Source: Neomelitea salexigens DSM 19753 (GTDB lineage: Bacteria; Pseudomonadota; Gammaproteobacteria; Pseudomonadales; Spongiibacteraceae). Taken from it: a stretch of 64,000 bases of DNA. Positions 8,091-17,095 of the stretch are shown one piece after another. The translations under genes and the position numbers were made by a program. The stretch is from the NCBI RefSeq assembly GCF_000422345.1, contig NZ_AULP01000009.1:62001-126000 (forward strand). Reading direction: 5' to 3'. Every line of letters starts with the position of its first letter. The stretch's first letter is position 1. The notes below the pieces were generated by a model, which saw only the letters and a list, made by a program, of their open reading frames with translations, was not told where the DNA came from and did not search any database.

Positions 8091-11000
8091 ATGGAAAAGT
8101 TACCCCGCTCGCAAAATTCGCGAGACCCGTACCTGAGAAAGGACCTTGAAGCCGAGCTGCATTTAAGCCGGGGTAAAGTTGCCACAGGCGGCGCACTTGA
8201 GTTGCCAGCCTCACCCGTTAGACCTCTGACGCAGGTTCCCCAACTTCTGCCAATTGCAACAGCGCAGCGCGGTATGTGGATGGGCGAGAAGATCGGCCCC
8301 GCCGATGCGGTATATAAACTTGCCGAGTATGTCGATATCCGCGGCCATATTGATGCCGCGGTATTTCTCCGCGCGACTTCCATCTTGACCCAAGAGGCGG
8401 AGTCAACGCGAGTACAGATTATTGAAACCGCCGATGGACCTCGCCAATTGGTGGCAGAGGCCTATATGGGAGAGTTGCCGGTTGTCGACTTCAGTAGCCA
8501 TGCCGACGCCGAGCAGCGTGCATTGCGGTGGATGAACGATGAGCTGCGCCGCCCCGCAGACCTCGCAGAAGATGCACTGTGGTTCAGCGCGCTAATCAAG
8601 GTCGAGGATGAACGGTTTTTTTGGTACCACCGCTGCCACCACATCACCATTGACGGTTTTGGTGGCGGTCTGATCGCGCGCCGAATGGCAGAAATTTATA
8701 ATGCGCTGCTCAGTGGCGAGGAGCTAGGTGAGTCGCCATTTTTACCCTTGGTAACCCAGTTGGAGCAGGAAAAGCTCTATCGCGAATCTGCGCGTTTTGA
8801 GCGCGACCGAGATTACTGGAAGCAGCAACTGAGTGGCTTGCCCGATGCAATTTCGCTGTCGCGTCGCAATGCCCAGCGCAGTGGTGGCCTGCGGCGCAGC
8901 GGTATTACCCTGTCGCTAGAGCACTCTGCGAAAATTCGCGACATCGCCCAGCAATATGGCGGCTCAGTACCGCAGTTATTAATTGCCATGCTCGCGGTTT
9001 ACACCTACCGCATGACGGGTCAGCAGGACCTGGTCTTCGGTATGCCGGTTACGGCACGAGCAAACCGCACGCTGCGCAGCATCCCGGCAATGATGGCCAA
9101 CGCCGTGGCGATTCGCCTGGCGATGGCCGACGATGCTAGCCTTGTCGACCTGCTTGGGCAAACAGCGAAAACCGTAAGGAATGCGCTTCGCCACCAGCAG
9201 TATCGCTATGAGGAGCTGCGGCGTGATCTCGGCCTGCTTGCACAGGGGCAGCAGATCTCCTGGATGGGAGTGAATATTGAACCCTTTGATTACGACCTGG
9301 GCTTCGGTGGCCACGAGTGCAGTGCACACAACCTGTCGAATGGCACCGTAGAAGACATGACAGTGTTTGTGTTTGATCGCGGTGCCAAGCAGGGCATGAA
9401 TGTGGTGATTGACGCTAACCCCGCGCTTTACAGTCAGCGAGAGCTCGATGAGCACCGCGATCGATTGGCGCGATTAATCGAAGCGATGATTGCCGCCCCT
9501 GAGGGCGCGATCGGTGACTTTGACCTGCTCTCCGAGCAGGAGCGGCACCTGCAGCTGCAGGCCTGGAACGATACCAAGCAGCCGTTGCCGGACAGCCACT
9601 TGCCAGCGTTGTTTGACAAAAGTGTCGCCGCTTTCCCAAGCCACGCCGCGGTATCTGACGCCGGGCAAACGCTGAGTTATTCAGCGTTCGGGCAACAGGT
9701 CAATCAATTGGCCCGGGCATTGAATGTATTGGGCGTAGGGCCGGGTAAGTTGGTGGCCGTGTCCCTGCCGCGCACCGCGGCAATGCCGATGACGCTGTTG
9801 GCGATTATGAAGTGCGGAGCGGCGTATTTACCGCTGGATCCAGAAACCCCCGCTGAGCGCCTGGCCATGATATTGGACGACGCCAAGCCCAGCTTGCTGC
9901 TCAGCAGCGTTGAGACCGCCGAAAAGTTGCCTGACTGTGAAATACAAGCGCTGCTGTGGGAAGAGCTCAACTTAAACGCCTTTTCCGGCGACGATGTGCC
10001 CCTTGCTGATATTGGCGCAAACAGTCCGGCGTACATCATTTACACCTCCGGTTCGACGGGGCGCCCCAAGGGCGTGGTGATTGGCCATCGCAGCTTGATG
10101 AATTTTTTGCTGGCCATGCAGGATGCCTTGGCACTTCAACCCGAGCAGCGGATGTTGGCGCTAACGACCGTGTCGTTTGATATAGCTGCGCTAGAGATGT
10201 TTTTGCCACTGCTTGCCGGTGCTCAAGTCCATGTCGCTACCCGCGACATCGCCAGAGACCCGGCGGCGCTGGCCGCGCTGGTGAATGAGCAGGCGATCAC
10301 GCATATTCAAGCGACGCCTTCGCACTGGCAGGCGCTGCTTGAAGATAATACCGAGGCCTTTACGGGTGTTCAACCGCTGGTGGGCGGTGAGGCGCTGCCG
10401 ATGGAGCTGGCGCGCAAAATGCGTAAGCTCGGAGCGCCGATTATCAACTTATACGGCCCGACAGAGACAACGATCTGGTCCACGATGATGACTCTGGACA
10501 AGCTGGACGGTGGGACGCCGGCCATTGGTCGTCCGATCTGGAATACGCAGGTCTATGTACTGGGTGACGACCTTCAGTTGTTGCCAAATGGCGCTGCCGG
10601 GGAATTGTACATTGGCGGAGAAGGCCTCGCGCTGGGTTACCACAAACGTCCCGACTTAACCGCCGAACGTTTTATTGCCAATCCTCACGGCGAGGGCTTG
10701 TTGTACAAAACCGGTGACCTTGCGCGCTGGCGTGATGACGGTGCACTGGAATACCTGGGACGCAATGACTTCCAGATTAAAATTCGCGGCTTTCGTGTAG
10801 AGACTGAAGAAATTGAATCGCAGTTGATCCGCTGTCAGGGTGTGCGCCGTGCGGCGGTGGTACTGCGTAATGACCCCGCTGGCGTACCAAAGCTGGTGGC
10901 GTTCCTGCTCGGTGAGGAGGACTTCGATGCCCAGCACACTGCCTTGGAGGCTGCCACACTGCGCCAACAGATCGAGCGCAGTCTAGCGGAATACATGCTG

Positions 11001-12146
11001 CCCTCTCACTATCAGGTGCTGGATGATTTCCCGCTGAATGTGAATGGCAAGCTAGACCGCAAAGCCTTGCCGGAGCCTCAGTGGCAACTTGTTAGCGAAT
11101 ACACGGCGCCGCGCAATGCGCTGGAAACGCAGCTGGCCGAGTTGTGGTGTGAAATTTTCAAACTGCCGCGTATCGGCATCCACGATAGCTTTTTCGACCT
11201 GGGTGCTGACTCGATTACCGCGGCGCGTATGGTATCGCGTCTGCGTGATGTCGTGGGTAAAGACGTACCCCTGGCGGCCATCTTTGAGGCGACGACGATC
11301 GCTGAATTGGCGGAGCAGCTGGAGCGCGGTGACCAAATAGACCCCTTGGCAGGCGTGCAAGCCCTCAACCCCTTAGCCGCGCGTGGCGAGGGTGACGCTC
11401 TATTTTGTATTCACCCGGTACTCGGCTTGAGCTGGGGATTCGCGGGGCTAAATCAATACCTGCCTGAAGATACGGCCTTGTTTGGCATTCAGTCGCGTGG
11501 CCTCTCTGGCGGGCAAGAGCTGCCTGCGAGTATCGAGGAAATTGCCGCAGACTATATTGCATTGATGCGGGACCGCCAGCCACAGGGCCCCTACCGTATA
11601 TTGGGCTGGTCGATGGGCGGCGTTATCGCCCAGGAAATGGCGCGTCAGCTGCGCGAGCTGGACGAGTCAGTGAGTTTCCTTGGCGCTTTGGATTCCTACC
11701 CCTTTGTGTCGCAGCAGCGTGATGACAAGGCCGGTCAGGTGCGCAGCATATTGGAATTTCTCGACATTGCGGTAGAAGGCGAGCTGCCCGATACCATGGA
11801 GGAGCTGAGTGAACTCCTGTGCCGCGAATACGACGTGCTTAACCTGGAGTTTGTCAAACAGTTGCAGGGTAAACAAAGCGCCTTAATTGACGATGTCAGT
11901 GCGGTGATTAGCAATAACCTGCAGCTGTTGCAGAATTTCCAGCCGCGACCTGTAGACGTGGACATGCATTTTTTCCAAGCGCTGCAAACGGCCACATCAC
12001 AGCAGCTGCATCACCGCCCAGATGCCTGGCAGGACGCCGTCGCGGGTCTCAATATTTATCCGGTGGAATGCCACCACCAACAGATGCTGGACGCGGAACC
12101 GCTGGCAGTAATCGGACCCTTTGTTAAGCGCGCGCTGGCAGGTTGA
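8091..12146 (+). CDS. Single-module nonribosomal peptide synthetase C-A-T-TE, predicted glycine-activating
   Basis: The 1351-residue enzyme has EntF architecture. The condensation domain (about 50-490) starts with an EntF-like LPIATAQRGMWMGEK and has active site HHITIDG near 183-189. The adenylation domain (about 500-1000) has YTSGSTGRPKG, LYGPTETT, YKTGDLARW and NGKLDRKAL. The carrier domain has DLGADS, with the attachment Ser near 1040. The thioesterase has GWSMGG (Ser near 1174) and a late His. Aligned to GrsA, the pocket residues read D-I-L-Q-L-G-L-I-W-K, the code recalled for glycine. A condensation domain at the front needs an acyl or aryl donor from elsewhere, and no EntE/EntB partner is present. 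The frame opens at a GTG at 8061; the ATG at 8091 is preferred but lacks a strong ribosome site. Confidence 0.93.
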   Translation: MEKLPRSQNSRDPYLRKDLEAELHLSRGKVATGGALELPASPVRPLTQVPQLLPIATAQRGMWMGEKIGPADAVYKLAEYVDIRGHIDAAVFLRATSILTQEAESTRVQIIETADGPRQLVAEAYMGELPVVDFSSHADAEQRALRWMNDELRRPADLAEDALWFSALIKVEDERFFWYHRCHHITIDGFGGGLIARRMAEIYNALLSGEELGESPFLPLVTQLEQEKLYRESARFERDRDYWKQQLSGLPDAISLSRRNAQRSGGLRRSGITLSLEHSAKIRDIAQQYGGSVPQLLIAMLAVYTYRMTGQQDLVFGMPVTARANRTLRSIPAMMANAVAIRLAMADDASLVDLLGQTAKTVRNALRHQQYRYEELRRDLGLLAQGQQISWMGVNIEPFDYDLGFGGHECSAHNLSNGTVEDMTVFVFDRGAKQGMNVVIDANPALYSQRELDEHRDRLARLIEAMIAAPEGAIGDFDLLSEQERHLQLQAWNDTKQPLPDSHLPALFDKSVAAFPSHAAVSDAGQTLSYSAFGQQVNQLARALNVLGVGPGKLVAVSLPRTAAMPMTLLAIMKCGAAYLPLDPETPAERLAMILDDAKPSLLLSSVETAEKLPDCEIQALLWEELNLNAFSGDDVPLADIGANSPAYIIYTSGSTGRPKGVVIGHRSLMNFLLAMQDALALQPEQRMLALTTVSFDIAALEMFLPLLAGAQVHVATRDIARDPAALAALVNEQAITHIQATPSHWQALLEDNTEAFTGVQPLVGGEALPMELARKMRKLGAPIINLYGPTETTIWSTMMTLDKLDGGTPAIGRPIWNTQVYVLGDDLQLLPNGAAGELYIGGEGLALGYHKRPDLTAERFIANPHGEGLLYKTGDLARWRDDGALEYLGRNDFQIKIRGFRVETEEIESQLIRCQGVRRAAVVLRNDPAGVPKLVAFLLGEEDFDAQHTALEAATLRQQIERSLAEYMLPSHYQVLDDFPLNVNGKLDRKALPEPQWQLVSEYTAPRNALETQLAELWCEIFKLPRIGIHDSFFDLGADSITAARMVSRLRDVVGKDVPLAAIFEATTIAELAEQLERGDQIDPLAGVQALNPLAARGEGDALFCIHPVLGLSWGFAGLNQYLPEDTALFGIQSRGLSGGQELPASIEEIAADYIALMRDRQPQGPYRILGWSMGGVIAQEMARQLRELDESVSFLGALDSYPFVSQQRDDKAGQVRSILEFLDIAVEGELPDTMEELSELLCREYDVLNLEFVKQLQGKQSALIDDVSAVISNNLQLLQNFQPRPVDVDMHFFQALQTATSQQLHHRPDAWQDAVAGLNIYPVECHHQQMLDAEPLAVIGPFVKRALAG

Positions 12147-12151
12147 TAAGC

Positions 12152-13465
12152 ATGAAAATCGCGATCTTCTCCATCGGCACCCAGGGAGATGTCCGCCCTT
12201 TTGTCGCGCTAGGCTTGGGCTTGCAAGCGCAGGGGCACCAAGTGTGTATTGTGACGGGCGACAGCTGTGAACAGTTGGTACGCCGTCATGGCCTCGATTA
12301 CGCGCCGCTGACCGCCGACTTTTTGGAAGTAATGGCCAAGGACCCGGAAGTACTTCAGCGCGGCCTGAACCCCGTTGCGCTTTTGCGTACGGCGCGGCGG
12401 GAGTTGTTGGCAATGTCTGCAGACTGGGTCACACAGGCCACGCAGGCGGCGAACGGCGCTGACTTGTTGTTGGGTTGCGGCATGGTGGCCTCGCTGGCCG
12501 CCGCCATGGGCGAACGCTACGACATTCCGGTGGTCGAGACCCACTTGCAACCGGTGACGCCGTGTCCTGATATTCCGCCGATGATGTTGCCACCGCCGCG
12601 CCGCCCGCGCCCCGGTCTGGTAAACCAAGGCTTGTATCACGCCTGTCGCGTGCTGACGTGGCAGATGCTCAGCCCCGCCTATCGTCAGGTTCGTGAAAAA
12701 CTCAATTTGGCGCCACTGCCCTGGTATGGGCCGTTTTACCGGCGTCGTCGGACTCACCATGTGTTGTATGGGTTTAGCCCGAGCATTATTCCGCCATCGC
12801 GTTATTGGCCAGAGTCGGTGCGGATAGCGGGGAACTGGTTTCTCGATGAAGCTCAGACGTGGCAGGCGCCGGAATCACTGGACGCATTTTTAGCCGCCGG
12901 GGACAAACCCATATATGTGGGCTTTGGCAGCATGCTCGGTGATGACAGTGCGGCGCTCAGTGAGGTGTTTTTAAAGGCGCTGAGAAATAGTGGCCGCCGC
13001 GCCATTTTTGCAACAGGTTGGGGAGGCTTGGCAGATGTCGACGACGACAATGTGTACTGCCTGACATCGGCGCCTCACGACTGGCTGTTTCCGCGAGTGG
13101 CAGCGGCCATTCACCACGGCGGGGCGGGTACGACGGCGGCAGCGGCAAGGGCGGGAATTCCGTCGATAATTATGCCGTTTTTTGGCGATCAGCCATTTTG
13201 GTCGTGGCGCTTGCAGCAACTTGGGGTGGCAACCCCTTCGCTGGATCGCAACAGCTTGAATGTCGCGGATGTTGAGCGGGCTATTGAGTCGGCAACAGAC
13301 GCGGCGCTGCGTCAGCGTGCAGCTACTGTGGGTGAGCAAATGCGCGCCGAAGATGGCGTGGCGGCGGCCATAGCGCAGTTGTCCACGTGGGGCTACCTGT
13401 CCCCCGTCAGTGAGTCAAGCCCCGCCGTTGATCGCGACCTTACCGAGCCCAGCCTTGCGCAATAG
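12152..13465 (+). CDS. GT1/GT28-type glycosyltransferase (sterol/macrolide UDP-sugar transferase-like)
   Basis: This 437-residue GT-B enzyme starts with the acceptor-domain signature MKIAIFSIGTQGDVRPF and carries the nucleotide-sugar signature HHGGAGTTAAAARAGIP followed by PFFGDQPFW, where the acidic/Gln pair usually contacts the sugar. This pattern is typical of sterol 3-beta-glucosyltransferases, macrolide glycosyltransferases and rhamnosyltransferase-like bacterial enzymes. The ATG at 12152 lies five bases after the synthetase stop, so the two are almost certainly co-translated and a glycosylated product is likely. A TTG at 12143 in frame is a less likely start. The sugar donor and acceptor cannot be read from sequence. 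Confidence 0.9.
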   Translation: MKIAIFSIGTQGDVRPFVALGLGLQAQGHQVCIVTGDSCEQLVRRHGLDYAPLTADFLEVMAKDPEVLQRGLNPVALLRTARRELLAMSADWVTQATQAANGADLLLGCGMVASLAAAMGERYDIPVVETHLQPVTPCPDIPPMMLPPPRRPRPGLVNQGLYHACRVLTWQMLSPAYRQVREKLNLAPLPWYGPFYRRRRTHHVLYGFSPSIIPPSRYWPESVRIAGNWFLDEAQTWQAPESLDAFLAAGDKPIYVGFGSMLGDDSAALSEVFLKALRNSGRRAIFATGWGGLADVDDDNVYCLTSAPHDWLFPRVAAAIHHGGAGTTAAAARAGIPSIIMPFFGDQPFWSWRLQQLGVATPSLDRNSLNVADVERAIESATDAALRQRAATVGEQMRAEDGVAAAIAQLSTWGYLSPVSESSPAVDRDLTEPSLAQ

Positions 13466-14183
13466 TGGCGCGGACACGCAGAGCTTGTCATCACCCCTGC
13501 CCGCAGGTGGATTTATAGAGCAGGTCTCGTTGCTGCCAATGCCCGAATTGGCCGTCAACGCGGTTCACTGTCGTTTTAAACAAAGCCGTTATACCCGAGA
13601 CCTGTTGGCGTCTTGGGGCATTGCATTACCAGCCTCTTTGGCGCGGGTGTCCGCCGTGCGCCAAGCGCAATTCCTTGCCGGTCGTTATGCTGCTTGTTAT
13701 GCGCTGGGTTTAGAAAATGTAGAGAATCGCAGCCCAGCAAGGCGAGATACCGGCGAGGTGATATGGCCGCAGGGGATTACCGGTTCCATCAGCCATTGCG
13801 ACGACAGCGCGCTGTGCGTGGTTGGGCGTGGAGGGCATTTGGGGATCGATATTGAGCCATTAGTCGCCAGCGATGCCATTGACGAGCTGTGGCGTTTGGT
13901 GGGTGATGACAAGGAGTGGCAGCTCCTATCTCGATTGCCTCGCGATTGCGCGTTAACTCTGCTGTTTTCTGCCAAAGAGAGCTTGTACAAAGCGCTGTTC
14001 CCGCGCTTGCAGCGCTACATCGATTTTTCCGAAGTGCGTGTTATCGCGGTCGACCTGGAGCGGCGTACGCTCCAGTTCAAGCCGCGCTCCGCACTGGGTT
14101 TGGCCTTGCCAAGGGGCTGCATATTTACGGTGTATTGGCAGTGGCTGGGAGAGCGCTGCCTAAGTTACACGCGCTGCGACTAG
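13410..14183 (+). CDS. 4'-phosphopantetheinyl transferase (EntD-like)
   Basis: The protein converts apo carrier domains to the holo form by attaching the CoA phosphopantetheine arm. EntD/Sfp signatures are visible: GSISHC with its conserved His, GIDIE with the Mg-binding acidic pair, and FSAKESLYKALFP with the K-E-x3-K motif. The open frame begins at a GTG at 13410, overlapping the glycosyltransferase end by 56 bases; the true start may be further in, since EntD homology only begins around residue 40. Its place directly behind the synthetase and glycosyltransferase implies that it activates the carrier domain of this cluster. Its stop overlaps the stop of nhaC on the other strand. Confidence 0.92.
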   Translation: MSQAPPLIATLPSPALRNSGADTQSLSSPLPAGGFIEQVSLLPMPELAVNAVHCRFKQSRYTRDLLASWGIALPASLARVSAVRQAQFLAGRYAACYALGLENVENRSPARRDTGEVIWPQGITGSISHCDDSALCVVGRGGHLGIDIEPLVASDAIDELWRLVGDDKEWQLLSRLPRDCALTLLFSAKESLYKALFPRLQRYIDFSEVRVIAVDLERRTLQFKPRSALGLALPRGCIFTVYWQWLGERCLSYTRCD

Positions 14184-15604
14184 GCCTCTTCTATCGCTAT
14201 GTTGAAGCGCATATACAGCATCGACATAAAGGGGCTGATCAAATTAAAAAAGCAAAAGGGCAGGTAGCTGAGCGTTGCAACGCCGAGAGCGGTGGCATGA
14301 AATGCGCCGCAGGTGTTCCAGGGAACCAGTACTGAGGTGGCGGTTCCGGCGTCTTCCAGCGTGCGGCTGAGGTTGCGCTGACTCAGCCCCTGCTGGGCGT
14401 ACATGTCGCCGTACATTCGCCCGCCAATAAGAATGGTCAGATACTGCTCGGCCGCCGTGAGATTGAGCACCCCACAGCTGCCAGCCGTGGTTGCCACGAG
14501 CGACGTCCGGCTGCGCGCCAGTCTTTTTAGTCCGCTTGTAATGTCGCCGAGCAAGCCCGAGGCTTCCATCATGCCACCGAAAACCACGGCGCTTAAAATA
14601 AGCCATATTGTATTGAGCATGCCTGCCATGCCGCTGCTGGCCAGCAAGGTATCGCTAAAGCTGTGACCGGTGATGATCTCGCTACTTCCTACAATGGTTT
14701 GCACCAGCCCCTTGTACAGCCCACTTGCCGAACGCTCGCCACCAATTTGATAGACCAATTCCGGCTGCACATAGGCGGAGATCACCGTGCCGATGAGCGT
14801 TGCAATAAACATCACGGGCAGCGCCGGAACGCGTTTTACGATCATGACAACGACGAGCAGCGGCGCAAGCAATAGCCAGCCCGACAGGGTCATGCTGGTG
14901 CTCAAGGCATTCATAATCGCTTGCGTCTCGGCGACCTCCCTTCCACTGCTGTGGTGTATACCCAGCCCAACAAAAATAAGCAGGGCAATGGCAAACGAGG
15001 GCAGTGTGGTGAGGGCGAGGTAGCGCACGTGACTGAACAACTCGACATTGCACACACCTGCGGCCAGGTTGGTGGTATCGGAAAGGGGGGAGAGTTTGTC
15101 GCCAAAGTAGGCGCCAGAGATCACGGCTCCCGCGGTAATGGCTTCACTCATACCGAGCCCCGCCCCGGTTGCCATCATGGCAATGCCGATGGTGGCCGCA
15201 GTGGTCCAGGAACTGCCAATGGCCGTTGACACAATGGCGCAGACAATTGCCGCGGCAGCATAAAACCAACTGGGGTCGGCCAGTTGCAATCCATAGTAGA
15301 TAAGCGTCGGTACAATACCGGCGACCGTCCAAGTGCTGGATAGCGCACCAATCATAAACAGCATTAAGATGGGGATGATCGCAACGCCGATTACTTTTAG
15401 CATGCCGTCTTGCAGGGTTTGCCAGGAGCGGCCGCGGTGCAGGCCGATAACGGCCGCGACGCCGCCCCCGAGCAGCAGTGCCAGCTGGTTGGGGCCTTCT
15501 ATACCGGCATCGCCGTAGAGATAGACATTGAGACCGAGCAGGCCGATTACCAAGCATAGCGGGAGGAGTGCTATGCCGACATGATTAGAGCGGGCTGGGG
15601 TCAT
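14180..15604 (-). CDS. nhaC: Na+/H+ antiporter, NhaC family
   Basis: This 474-residue polytopic membrane protein has about 11-12 hydrophobic segments and NhaC-family signatures such as GSSWTTAATIGIA, the GAYFGDKLSPLSDTTNLAA block, and LVPWNTCGAFHATALG near the C-terminus. Family members exchange cytoplasmic sodium for protons, which fits a marine organism. It converges on the phosphopantetheinyl transferase: the two stop codons overlap within a CTAG. A strong hairpin separates it from the P450 gene upstream, so it is probably its own transcription unit. No strong ribosome site is visible before the ATG. Confidence 0.92.
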   Translation of the reverse strand: MTPARSNHVGIALLPLCLVIGLLGLNVYLYGDAGIEGPNQLALLLGGGVAAVIGLHRGRSWQTLQDGMLKVIGVAIIPILMLFMIGALSSTWTVAGIVPTLIYYGLQLADPSWFYAAAAIVCAIVSTAIGSSWTTAATIGIAMMATGAGLGMSEAITAGAVISGAYFGDKLSPLSDTTNLAAGVCNVELFSHVRYLALTTLPSFAIALLIFVGLGIHHSSGREVAETQAIMNALSTSMTLSGWLLLAPLLVVVMIVKRVPALPVMFIATLIGTVISAYVQPELVYQIGGERSASGLYKGLVQTIVGSSEIITGHSFSDTLLASSGMAGMLNTIWLILSAVVFGGMMEASGLLGDITSGLKRLARSRTSLVATTAGSCGVLNLTAAEQYLTILIGGRMYGDMYAQQGLSQRNLSRTLEDAGTATSVLVPWNTCGAFHATALGVATLSYLPFCFFNLISPFMSMLYMRFNIAIEEA

Positions 15605-15661
15605 TGGCTACCACACATTGCTGTTTGTTGTTTGTAGTGGCCAGAATAGCGGGCGCGTTGC

Positions 15662-15684
15662 GGTGGCGCCACTTTGGCGCCACC
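15662..15684 (-). terminator. 9-bp perfect hairpin between P450 and nhaC genes
   Basis: GGTGGCGCC and GGCGCCACC pair perfectly around ACTTT. It lies eight bases past the P450 stop on the minus strand and before the nhaC start. No T-run follows in the minus direction, so it may act as a weak terminator or mRNA 3'-end stabiliser. Confidence 0.5.
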
Positions 15685-15692
15685 ACAGAGGC

Positions 15693-16940
15693 TTAGCGGT
15701 TGGTTTTTACCCGCAGGGATTTAAAGCTAATGGAGTTGTGGTCCTCCAGGTCGCGCTCGGGCTCCTCTGCCAGTGTGGCATTGGGGAACTGGCGGAAAAA
15801 CTCGCGCATACTCAAGTAAAGCTGATGTTTTGCCAGCGCGGCACCGATGCAATAGCGAGGGCCATAGCCAAAGAGTACGTCGGGATTGAACTCGCGGCGT
15901 ACATCCAGGCGGTAGGGGTCGTCGAAAAAATCGGGGTCGTGATCTTTTAAGTGGGGCATCATTAACACCATTTGCCCTTTTTTCACTTGCTGCCCAAGCA
16001 GTTCACGGTCTTCTGGTACGTAGCGGGCGAAGCCCATCTTCGAGTTGCCTGCCCAGCGCATAATTTCGCTAAAGGCATTAGAGAAGGTGGCGGTAGACTC
16101 CAGTGCCAGGGGGATCTGATCTGGGTTCTTCAGAAAGGCATAGGCCGACCACTGTTGAGCCATCAGTGTGGTGTCGGCGCCGGCGCCGATCAGTGCCAGG
16201 ATCAAGGTAACGATATCCCACTCGTCGAAATCGTCATTTTCCGCTTCCACTTGCAGCAGCGCGCTGAGGAAGTCCTCTTCACCTACAGGTGACAGGCGGC
16301 GCTCGGCGATGACTTCCAGCAAGATGTCGATGGCCAGGTTGCTGTCTTGCTGGGCTTTTTCCCTGCGCTCATCGGAGATGGTCGGGTTCCAGGTTTCGGT
16401 AAAGGTCAGCACCGTCTGCTTGATCTGGGGCCAGTATTTTTCTGGAATACCCACCATGCGAGTGATGGAGATAAAGGGGATGTGTCGCGCGACATCTTCA
16501 ATGTAGTCGAATTCATCGGCGTCTTTTAAGCCCTCGAAAAGGCGGACGATATCGGGCTCGATGCGTCGGTTGATGTTATCAACAACATTGCGAGAAAACG
16601 CCGGGGAGGTGATCTTGCGAATAAGGCGGTGGTGGTCAGGGTCAGCCAGCAGGCTGTGACCCACCAGGGCGCGCTCGAAGTTATTCCAGTTTTCTTCCAG
16701 TGGCCGTGGCGGCGCAAACTCCCAGTCGTAAAAGTCTGAACTCAGGTACTCATTCTTCCAGCAGTCCATGATGTCCGGCATGCGGGTCATAATCCAGCAC
16801 ATCCAGGGGGCGTACCATACTAGTCGGCCGCGCTCAGAAAGCGCTTTGCATTGGGGGCCGGGGTCCATGGCGTATTCCATGGAATTAGGGTTGAAGATCG
16901 ATTCGATCGGGGGCAGTTCCTGCTGTTCAGTGGTTTGCAT
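15693..16940 (-). CDS. Cytochrome P450
   Basis: The ATG at 16940 has AAGGAG eight bases upstream and starts a normal 415-residue soluble bacterial P450, so it is preferred over the longer open frame beginning at 17042. Seen motifs are the I-helix oxygen-activation segment GAGADTT, the K-helix ExxR (EIMR), and the heme loop FGYGPRYCIG with the thiolate Cys near residue 364. It would hydroxylate a hydrophobic substrate using electrons from a ferredoxin and reductase, neither of which is in the window. It is divergent from an SDR-TetR pair across a palindrome. Co-location with a KshA-like Rieske oxygenase hints at a steroid or terpenoid substrate, which is inference. Confidence 0.93.
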   Translation of the reverse strand: MQTTEQQELPPIESIFNPNSMEYAMDPGPQCKALSERGRLVWYAPWMCWIMTRMPDIMDCWKNEYLSSDFYDWEFAPPRPLEENWNNFERALVGHSLLADPDHHRLIRKITSPAFSRNVVDNINRRIEPDIVRLFEGLKDADEFDYIEDVARHIPFISITRMVGIPEKYWPQIKQTVLTFTETWNPTISDERREKAQQDSNLAIDILLEVIAERRLSPVGEEDFLSALLQVEAENDDFDEWDIVTLILALIGAGADTTLMAQQWSAYAFLKNPDQIPLALESTATFSNAFSEIMRWAGNSKMGFARYVPEDRELLGQQVKKGQMVLMMPHLKDHDPDFFDDPYRLDVRREFNPDVLFGYGPRYCIGAALAKHQLYLSMREFFRQFPNATLAEEPERDLEDHNSISFKSLRVKTNR

Positions 16941-17011
16941 TGCGTACACTCCTTTATCTTTATTGTTAAACGCCGCCGCCAAGGCACGCGAAATACTGCG
17001 CTGTTTGCGAA

Positions 17012-17033
17012 AAAATATACTACCGTGTATTTT
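17012..17033. promoter_or_regulatory. Near-perfect palindrome in the divergent P450/SDR promoter
   Basis: Arms AAAATATAC and GTGTATTTT match as reverse complements at eight of nine positions around TACC. The site sits 71 bases before the P450 ATG and 62 bases before the SDR ATG. A TATACT hexamer lies within it at 17016-17021. The TetR gene two positions downstream is the natural candidate to bind here and control both directions. Confidence 0.5.
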
Positions 17034-17095
17034 TATTCTCAAGTGACATTATTTTTAATTACCGCGCGTCGCGGCGATAACAATAAGGAGCAGTA

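Noticed and set aside
8091-12146. Reading the synthetase as EntF of an enterobactin pathway
   Set aside because: Architecture is EntF-like, but the pocket reads as glycine rather than serine, and no DHB-making or loading genes are present.
12209-12760. 183-residue minus-strand open frame in the glycosyltransferase
   Set aside because: Shadow of the GT1-type gene; composition is that of a reverse complement of coding DNA.
15662-15684. Strong hairpin as a possible attachment site or mobile-element end
   Set aside because: No integrase, transposase or direct repeat is nearby; it fits the end of the P450 transcript.
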